From JALSHZ01 sp964439815 (GTDB taxonomy: Bacteria > Pseudomonadota > Gammaproteobacteria > UWMA-0217): a stretch of DNA of 11,392 bases. Numbering within the stretch: the stretch's first letter is position 1; the number at the start of each line of letters is the position of its first letter. Of the stretch, positions 6,632 to 11,392 are shown piece by piece. The notes below the pieces were generated by a model, which saw only the letters and a program-made list of their open reading frames with translations, was not told the DNA's origin and made no database searches. Position numbers and translations under genes: made by a program. The stretch spans positions 1 to 11,392 of the forward strand of contig CAYTPO010000051.1 in the NCBI GenBank assembly GCA_964439815.1. Reading direction: 5' to 3'.

Positions 6632-7314
6632 TGCTGTCGGTCATTGTCCCCACACTCAACGAAGCGGGGGTCATTCGGAAGACGCTGGCCCCGTTGCAAT
6701 CCCTGCGTGGTGCCGACATCGAGATCATTCTGGTCGATGGCGGCAGTCTGGATGACACAACCTCACTCACCACAAGACTGGTAGACAAACAGCTGCAGAC
6801 GCGGCGGGGGCGCGCCAGTCAGATGAATACCGGCGCCCTCGCTGCAAGCGGAGATCTGCTGCTGTTCCTCCACGCCGATACATTACTGTCCCGAACCGCC
6901 CTGCAGCAGCTTATCAGGATCACCAGACAATCCACTCCACACTGGGGCCGGTTCAACGTTTACCCCGACAACCCGCAATGGATTTATCGCACAATCTGCA
7001 CATTGATGAACTGGAGAAGCCGACTGACAGGTATCGCCACCGGGGATCAGGCAATCTTCATTCACCGCAGCCTGTTCACGACAGTGGGAGGTTTCCCCGA
7101 TATTCCATTGATGGAAGACATCACCATCAGCAAGCGGCTTAAAAGGCACCAGCAACCACTTTGCCTGCAGGAGCCCGTCACCATTTCGACACGCTATTGG
7201 CAGAAGCATGGCACTGTCAGGAGTATTCTCAGAATGTGGCGCCTGCGACTGGCCTATTTTCTGGGTATCCCCCCCCAGCAACTGCTTCGGCAATACTATC
7301 GTCCCGAAAGGTGA
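6631..7314 (+). CDS. Family 2 glycosyltransferase, arsenosugar-cluster type (TIGR04283)
   Basis: 227 residues, a compact GT-A domain. MLSVIVPTLNEA opens the fold, the VDGGS motif (35-39) is typical of the nucleotide-sugar site, RGRASQMNTGA (59-69) and FLHADT (79-84, with the DxD-like metal-binding acid) follow, then GDQAIFI (138-144), GGFPDIPLMED (153-163) and the C-terminal LRMWRLRLAYFLGIPP. This combination is the 'rSAM/selenodomain-associated transferase 2' pattern found beside ArsS. It is thought to add a sugar or related group to the ArsS product, but the donor is not established. Cytosolic, no signal or strong membrane helix. It begins at the last base of the arsS stop. A run of eight C residues (7269-7276) near the 3' end encodes two prolines and is intact. 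Confidence 0.9.
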   Translation: MLSVIVPTLNEAGVIRKTLAPLQSLRGADIEIILVDGGSLDDTTSLTTRLVDKQLQTRRGRASQMNTGALAASGDLLLFLHADTLLSRTALQQLIRITRQSTPHWGRFNVYPDNPQWIYRTICTLMNWRSRLTGIATGDQAIFIHRSLFTTVGGFPDIPLMEDITISKRLKRHQQPLCLQEPVTISTRYWQKHGTVRSILRMWRLRLAYFLGIPPQQLLRQYYRPER

Positions 7315-7338
7315 GTGATTGCCTGCCAGCTTGATCTT

Positions 7339-7401
7339 CAATCAACGTGACCACTCAGCAAGTAGTTCTCACAGGCGATAGCTGAGTAGTTACCAATCGA
7401 C
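7339..7401. repeat. Putative 8-bp target-site duplication pair around the short MITE
   Basis: CAATCAAC at 7339-7346 and CAATCGAC at 7394-7401 abut the element ends exactly and match at 7 of 8 bases. Chance matching of this quality right at both ends is unlikely but not excluded. Confidence 0.55.
7347..7393. mobile_element. 47-bp internally deleted MITE copy with 8-bp flanking repeats
   Basis: The left end GTGACCACTCAGC (7347-7359) and right end GCTGAGTAGTTAC (7381-7393) are imperfect inverted repeats (11 of 13). The first 38 bases align without gaps to 5432-5469 (29 of 38 identical), and the last nine are identical to the end of the long copy. The length equals the 152-bp copy minus the 105 bp lying between its two AGCTG motifs. 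It is flanked directly by CAATCAAC (7339-7346) and CAATCGAC (7394-7401), an 8-bp direct repeat with one transition, consistent with a target-site duplication of the size known for IS66-type transposition. Confidence 0.72.
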
Positions 7402-7414
7402 AAGCAATACACCC

Positions 7415-8053
7415 ATGACTCACCGCATCCTCGTATTCACCAAGGCACCACAACCCGGACGGGTAAAAACACGGCTGCAACCGGAGATCAGACCCGCTGA
7501 CAGCGTGCGCCTGCACAAATTGATGCTGCAAGGCACATTGCAAAGTTGCGCGGCCATCTCAGCAGAGACTTCCCTGTGGGTCAGCCCTGACAGCCACTCC
7601 CGTTACCTGCGACGACTTGCCCAACGATACGGATTCGGAATCAGGCGGCAGCAGGGGAACGACCTGGGGCAGCGCATGCGTCAGGCCATCAATGTCAGCA
7701 GACCCGATACAGGTGGATTCACGCTACTGATTGGCTCCGACTGCCCCTCGATCACGCCAACCTATCTGGCATCGGCACTCGACGCACTGCGCCATGACCC
7801 GGTAGTCATCGGGCCTGCAACGGATGGAGGTTATGTGCTGATCGGGGCGCGACGAAGCCTGCCCCGACAATGTTTTGACAATATCGAGTGGGGAAGCAAC
7901 AAGGTGCTGGAACAGACACTGCAACGGATGCAGCAGTCGGGAATGAGTTACAACCTGCTGCCAGTACAGCAGGATATCGACAGACCGGAGGATCTTGCCT
8001 GCGTGGACAACGATGAGTTACATCGTATGCGTTGGCTTTTCGGTATTGAGTGA
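7415..8053 (+). CDS. DUF2064 / TIGR04282 nucleotidyl- or glycosyltransferase-like protein of the arsenosugar cluster
   Basis: 212 residues with a GT-A-like Rossmann nucleotidyltransferase fold. The signature FTKAPQPGRVKTRL (8-21) resembles the nucleotide-binding start of sugar-phosphate nucleotidyltransferases. IGSDCPSIT (106-114), GPATDGGYVLIGAR (133-146), FDNIEWGS and QDIDRPEDL are the other family motifs. This is the 'rSAM/selenodomain-associated transferase 1' family, usually encoded beside ArsS and the TIGR04283 protein; it may supply an activated intermediate, which is inference. It is separated from the glycosyltransferase by 100 bases that include the short MITE ending 21 bases before the ATG. 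No clear Shine-Dalgarno is present. Its last 36 bases overlap the 3' end of pilZ on the other strand. Confidence 0.88.
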   Translation: MTHRILVFTKAPQPGRVKTRLQPEIRPADSVRLHKLMLQGTLQSCAAISAETSLWVSPDSHSRYLRRLAQRYGFGIRRQQGNDLGQRMRQAINVSRPDTGGFTLLIGSDCPSITPTYLASALDALRHDPVVIGPATDGGYVLIGARRSLPRQCFDNIEWGSNKVLEQTLQRMQQSGMSYNLLPVQQDIDRPEDLACVDNDELHRMRWLFGIE

Positions 8054-8359
8054 GCCACCCAGCAAGTCTTCGATCTTGCCACGCGTACCACCCTTGTCAT
8101 CGGCATTGAACTGCACGCCAATACCGGGAGTGCGACTGCCCGATGCCCCTCTGGGCGTTACCCAGATGACCTTGCCGGCCACCGGAATCCGCTCCGGCTC
8201 ATCCATCAGATGCAGCAGGATGAATACCTCGTCTCCGAGGTGGTAGGGTTTGCCCGTTGGAATGAATAAACCACCATTCTTGATGAAGGGGATATAGGCT
8301 GCATAAAGAGAATTCTTCTCTTTGATGGAAAGCGAGAGGATTGGGTGTCCAGATGCCAT
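8018..8359 (-). CDS. pilZ: Type IV pilus assembly protein PilZ
   Basis: 113 residues, close to the ~118 of the Pseudomonas protein. ILSLSIKEKNSLYAAYIPFI, NGGLFIPT, YHLGDEVFILLHLMDEPE, IPVAGKVIWVTP and GIGVQF are all typical of the founding PilZ, as is the C-terminal PTHTM. Like that protein it lacks the RxxxR and D/NxSxxG c-di-GMP motifs, so it probably does not bind the nucleotide; the family member acts in type IV pilus assembly through partners such as PilB and FimX. The ATG at 8359 is chosen because the homology starts there; it lies eight bases after the holB stop, so it is probably coupled to holB. An upstream in-frame ATG at 8404 would overlap holB. The 3' end runs 36 bases into the converging DUF2064 gene. 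Confidence 0.93.
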   Translation of the reverse strand: MASGHPILSLSIKEKNSLYAAYIPFIKNGGLFIPTGKPYHLGDEVFILLHLMDEPERIPVAGKVIWVTPRGASGSRTPGIGVQFNADDKGGTRGKIEDLLGGSLNTEKPTHTM

Positions 8360-8367
8360 TTTATTGT

Positions 8368-9363
8368 TTATTTCCCGGTCGTATTTGCTGTTAGCGTCAT
8401 CCATGTCTGAAGCACGTCGTCCAGAAGTAGGTCTGCATTCAGGGGATGATCGATTGTCGCTCCAAGCTTTAAAAACCGATCTCCCGCCTCGAATACTGAT
8501 CTGAAGTCTAGCAATCCTGACAAACGGCGCAACTGCTGAATATGGAAGGAGTTCTCAAAATAGACATCTGGCATGCCATGAAACGCCCGTTGCAGGTCAC
8601 GGAGCAAGCTTTGGATCCACAGAACCAGCCTGGAAATCTCTGCGGCTGACGTTACTCGGCGCAATTCGGGCATCGTCTGCCGTGATTCCAGCGCCTCCAG
8701 CAACGCAGCAATACTGTTGCTGTAGGCATCCAGCAGGGCTTTATCATTCAGGGTTTCGGCAAGGCAGGGAGCGCCACTGGACAAATGCAGCAGATGGTCG
8801 ACTTCGGTACAGCCACGCTGCTCCAACCACTGCCGTGCCATCACCTTGTCAGGCTTGGAGAACTTCAGCAATTGGCAACGACTCTTGATCGTCGCCGGCA
8901 GCCGACTCAGCGAATGCGCCACCAGTACAATCATCGTATCGCCGGATGGCTCCTCCAGCGTCTTCAGAAAACTGTTGGCAGCATTGATATTCATCCGGTC
9001 TGCAGGAGAAAGCAGTACAACCTTTCTGCCGGAAGTCCCCTGCGTCAGGCCGATGAATTCGTTGAGTTCACGAATCTGATCGACAAGGATCGCTGATTTG
9101 TCTTCTGCAATCGTGACCTGCTGATAATCGGGATAGACGCCCTGGGCAAACTGGCGACAGGCGGGGCATTGGCCGCAGGCAAAGCCATTGTCATCAACCG
9201 ACCGGCACACCAGTGACTGAACAAAGCAGTGCGCAAAATGGTCGAGCCCCAGGCCTGGCTGGCCGTAGAACAACATCGCATGAGGTAACAGATTCCTGCG
9301 CCGTTGCTCATGCAGTATCTGCCACTGGTGGTACTGCCAGGGATAGGGTGTCAAGTCATCCAT
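8368..9363 (-). CDS. holB: DNA polymerase III subunit delta' (clamp loader)
   Basis: 331 residues, usual length. Part of the clamp loader that places the beta sliding clamp on DNA. PHAMLFYGQPGLG (27-39) is the degenerate Walker A region; it has no Lys, as in other delta' subunits that do not hydrolyse ATP. A zinc module is formed by C53 and CGQCPAC (C63, C66, C69). LKTLEEP (133-139) and the SRC motif (161-163) are the conserved clamp-loader features. The ATG at 9363 overlaps the tmk stop by 13 bases, so no independent ribosome site is needed and none is obvious. The order tmk-holB-pilZ is standard in gammaproteobacteria. Confidence 0.96.
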   Translation of the reverse strand: MDDLTPYPWQYHQWQILHEQRRRNLLPHAMLFYGQPGLGLDHFAHCFVQSLVCRSVDDNGFACGQCPACRQFAQGVYPDYQQVTIAEDKSAILVDQIRELNEFIGLTQGTSGRKVVLLSPADRMNINAANSFLKTLEEPSGDTMIVLVAHSLSRLPATIKSRCQLLKFSKPDKVMARQWLEQRGCTEVDHLLHLSSGAPCLAETLNDKALLDAYSNSIAALLEALESRQTMPELRRVTSAAEISRLVLWIQSLLRDLQRAFHGMPDVYFENSFHIQQLRRLSGLLDFRSVFEAGDRFLKLGATIDHPLNADLLLDDVLQTWMTLTANTTGK

Positions 9364-9980
9364 TGCTGCACGATTTCAACAAGATCTGCGGTAACTGTAT
9401 CCATCTCTTGCGAGGCGTCGATCACCACAAAACGATCGGGGAAAGCACGCGCACGGGCGAGATAACCTTCCCGCACGCGCTCGAAGAACTCCAGCTTTTC
9501 TTCCTCGAAGCGATCAGCCACTCCGCGAGAACGCACTCTGGCCATGCCCTGCTCGACCGGCATGTCGAAAAGAATGGTCTTGTCCGGTGCAAAGCCCTGC
9601 AAGGTCCAGGCATCAAGTGCATCGACACGTGTGGGATCGACTCCCCGACCAGCCCCCTGGTAGACATGGCTGGCATCGGCAAAACGATCGGAAAGCACCC
9701 ATTGCCCCTTGGCAAGGGCGGGCTTGATGAGATGCTGCACATGTTCCACACGTGCAGCATACATCAGCATCAACTCGGTATCGGCGTGCATTGCCGGCAG
9801 CGCCTTGTCCAGCAGGACTGTACGAATCGCTTCAGCAACCTGTGTCCCGCCCGGTTCACGGGTCACGACGACATCAATACCTGCATGGCGGAGGAATTCT
9901 GCCAGTCTCGTGATCTGTGTGGTCTTGCCCACTCCCTCCCCCCCCTCGAAGGAGATGAACCTGCCCTGTACCGCTGTCAC
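9351..9980 (-). CDS. tmk: Thymidylate kinase (dTMP kinase)
   Basis: 209 residues. Phosphorylates dTMP to dTDP with ATP, in dTTP synthesis. The P-loop GGEGVGKT (13-20), TREPGGT (40-46), LSDRFADASHVYQGAGRG and the LID segment VRSRGVADRFEEE are all present; Arg in the LID and none in the P-loop is the bacterial type II layout. The start codon is GTG (9980-9978), sharing one base with the mltG stop (TAGTG), with a GGGGG stretch six bases upstream as ribosome site. Eight consecutive G residues (9945-9938, minus strand) encode the P-loop glycines, a potential slippage site inside an essential gene. The 3' end overlaps holB by 13 bases. Confidence 0.97.
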   Translation of the reverse strand: MTAVQGRFISFEGGEGVGKTTQITRLAEFLRHAGIDVVVTREPGGTQVAEAIRTVLLDKALPAMHADTELMLMYAARVEHVQHLIKPALAKGQWVLSDRFADASHVYQGAGRGVDPTRVDALDAWTLQGFAPDKTILFDMPVEQGMARVRSRGVADRFEEEKLEFFERVREGYLARARAFPDRFVVIDASQEMDTVTADLVEIVQQWMT

Positions 9981-11020
9981 TAGCTGCCCCCATGATAACG
10001 ACTGGCGTTACCTTTCAGCAGGTACTTGATGACGGCTTTCTTGTGCTCCTTGTAGGTTGCCGAAAAATAGTGTCTGCCCTTGCCCTTGGCGACAAAGAAC
10101 AGCGCATCGGTCGATTCAGGCTGTACCGCAGCCAGTATCGCATCGGCACCCGGCAGGGCAATGGGGGTTGGCGGCAACCCCTTGCGGGTATAGGTGTTGA
10201 AAGGCGTATCGGTTTGCAGATCCTTCTTGCGGATATTGCCTTTATAGTTTTCGCCCATGCCGTAGATGACTGTGGGGTCAGTCTGCAACTTCATCCCCTT
10301 CTTAAGCCGGTTGATGAAGACACCGCCAATCTTGGGACGCTCCTCGGCCGCGCCGGTTTCCTTCTCGACGATGGATGCCAGAATCAGGGCATCATAGGGT
10401 GACTTCAGTGGCAGATCGGGGTTTCGCTGCGCCCAGGCCTTATCCAGTGCCTGTTTCATGCGCAGATAGGCCTGCCGCAGAAAGCTCTTGTCGGTCTGCC
10501 CCTTGGAAAAATGATAGGTATCCGGAAAGATCCATCCCTCCGGCGATGCCTGCCCCGAAATCTCCCTGAACGCTTCAGCATACTTTCCTGCAGGTATGAC
10601 CTGCTTCATCAGACCGGCATCCACCGCCTTTTGAATCAGTGCCACCACATCCGAAAAACGCGAGCCTTCGACGATTGTGAGTTTGTGCTGTACCGGCACG
10701 CCACGACGAAACTTCTCCAGCAAACCGGCAATTGTCAGGCCATGCTCCAGAAAATACTCCCCCGACCTTACCGCCTGACCCGGCTCGATCCAGCGCGCCC
10801 AGATCTCGAAATACCACGGATTCGACAAGAGCTGATGCTGTTGCAGATCCTTGGCAAGATGCCGGATCGAGGCACCTGGAGCCACTTCATACACCATGCC
10901 CTCTTCAGGTATGTCGAGTGGCACCTGCATATCCTGCCAGGCATACCAGCCCACAGCGGTGACGCCGATAGCAAGGATCAGCAACAGAAATAGAAATCGT
11001 TTGACCAAATATCTAAGCAC
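9980..11020 (-). CDS. mltG: Endolytic murein transglycosylase MltG
   Basis: 346 residues. Inner-membrane enzyme that cuts nascent peptidoglycan strands and terminates glycan synthesis. An N-terminal membrane anchor (about residues 8-28, FLFLLLILAIGVTAVGWYAW) is followed by a LysM-like region (VAPGASIRHLAKDLQQHQLL) and the YceG catalytic domain with LILASIVEKETG; E219 aligns with the essential Glu218 of E. coli MltG. INRLKKGMKLQTDPTVIYG, NTYTRKGLPPTPIALPG and FFVAKGKGRHYFS are further family motifs. The start is GTG (11020-11018), with GGGAAG about eight bases upstream, and it overlaps the pabC stop by eight bases. No other plausible start nearby. Confidence 0.96.
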   Translation of the reverse strand: MLRYLVKRFLFLLLILAIGVTAVGWYAWQDMQVPLDIPEEGMVYEVAPGASIRHLAKDLQQHQLLSNPWYFEIWARWIEPGQAVRSGEYFLEHGLTIAGLLEKFRRGVPVQHKLTIVEGSRFSDVVALIQKAVDAGLMKQVIPAGKYAEAFREISGQASPEGWIFPDTYHFSKGQTDKSFLRQAYLRMKQALDKAWAQRNPDLPLKSPYDALILASIVEKETGAAEERPKIGGVFINRLKKGMKLQTDPTVIYGMGENYKGNIRKKDLQTDTPFNTYTRKGLPPTPIALPGADAILAAVQPESTDALFFVAKGKGRHYFSATYKEHKKAVIKYLLKGNASRYHGGS

Positions 11021-11392
11021 GAAGGCTTCCCGTTATCGCCACAAGTTTTTCCAGCAGAGGATGGGGTGACCAGATATGTCCCTCCAGTACATGCAGCTGC
11101 CAGACCCCGATGATCGAATTGGTAAAGAACACCGCTTCGGCCCCCATCAGTTCTTCCGCCCTGATCAAACTGACACTGACCGGAACACCAAGTTCATCGC
11201 TACGCTGCAGAATTTGCCCGCGAACCACTCCGGCCACACCGCATCCCGCCAGCGAAGGAGTTTGCAACTGCCCCTTGAATAAAATGAAAATATTGCTCAT
11301 GACGCCTTCAATGACATTGCCATGAACATCCAGCATGATCCCCTCATCAAACTCATCGCCCCATTCCTGCCGTGCCAGCACCTGCTCCAGCC
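11013..11392 (-). CDS. pabC: Aminodeoxychorismate lyase PabC, C-terminal part (truncated by window edge)
   Basis: The frame is open to the right edge (about 126 codons); the first visible residues LEQVLARQEWGDEFDEG fit the middle of the protein. A methionine sometimes drawn at 11381 is really an internal GTG, not a start. PabC is a fold-type IV PLP enzyme that converts 4-amino-4-deoxychorismate to 4-aminobenzoate and pyruvate for folate synthesis. Visible motifs are MLDVHGNVIEGVMSNIFIL (the loop before the cofactor phosphate site), GVAGVVRGQIL and AEAVFFTNSI with VWQL near the end. The PLP lysine lies outside the window. Its stop overlaps the mltG start by eight bases, indicating one operon. 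Confidence 0.93.
   Translation of the reverse strand, partial: LEQVLARQEWGDEFDEGIMLDVHGNVIEGVMSNIFILFKGQLQTPSLAGCGVAGVVRGQILQRSDELGVPVSVSLIRAEELMGAEAVFFTNSIIGVWQLHVLEGHIWSPHPLLEKLVAITGSLRA

Noticed and set aside
9213..9983. 256-codon plus-strand open frame
   Set aside because: It is antisense to holB and tmk, both unambiguous by motif.
11379..11381. Apparent start codon for a short protein near the right edge
   Set aside because: The codon is GTG inside pabC; the frame continues to the window edge with pabC-like residues.

Overview
The window looks like chromosomal DNA of a gammaproteobacterium. The right third carries the gene order pabC - mltG - tmk - holB - pilZ, a familiar arrangement in Pseudomonas-like and sulfur-oxidising gammaproteobacteria. 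A genus cannot be assigned from the sequence alone.

Layout, left to right. (1) 1-3614, minus strand: the N-terminal ~1,204 codons of a giant tandem-repeat surface/secreted protein, running off the left edge. It has 12 complete cadherin/Ig-like (tandem-95/VCBS-like) repeats plus the start of a 13th, with an almost perfect 93-residue period. (2) 3615-3955: gene-free leader with a strong imperfect hairpin. (3) 3956-5230, minus strand: a small conserved gammaproteobacterial protein of unknown function, a chorismate lyase-like protein, and a two-helix membrane protein whose stop overlaps the start of the chorismate lyase-like gene. (4) 5231-5674: divergent intergenic region with a 152-bp MITE-like element. 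(5) 5675-8053, plus strand: an arsenosugar-type cluster of radical SAM protein ArsS, a TIGR04283-type glycosyltransferase and a TIGR04282/DUF2064 transferase. The last two are separated by a 47-bp, internally deleted relative of the MITE. (6) 8018-11392, minus strand: pilZ, holB, tmk, mltG and the 3' part of pabC, a tightly overlapping housekeeping operon converging on, and overlapping, the arsenosugar cluster.

How the genes relate. ArsS is known to add a 5'-deoxyadenosyl group to a methylated arsenical, and the two transferases are recurrent partners thought to elaborate the product; the arsenic methyltransferase ArsM is not in this window. The pabC operon links folate synthesis, peptidoglycan termination, dTMP kinase, the clamp-loader delta' subunit and a type IV pilus factor. 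The repeat protein lacks an N-terminal signal peptide, which fits type I secretion, but its C-terminus and any exporter lie outside.

The least conventional signal is the small repeat family at 5432-5583 and 7347-7393 (with a remnant at 5270-5290). Its ends begin GTAA, the short copy is flanked by an 8-bp near-perfect direct repeat, and the short copy equals the long one minus exactly 105 bp between two AGCTG motifs. This points to non-autonomous elements, probably mobilised by an IS66-type transposase.
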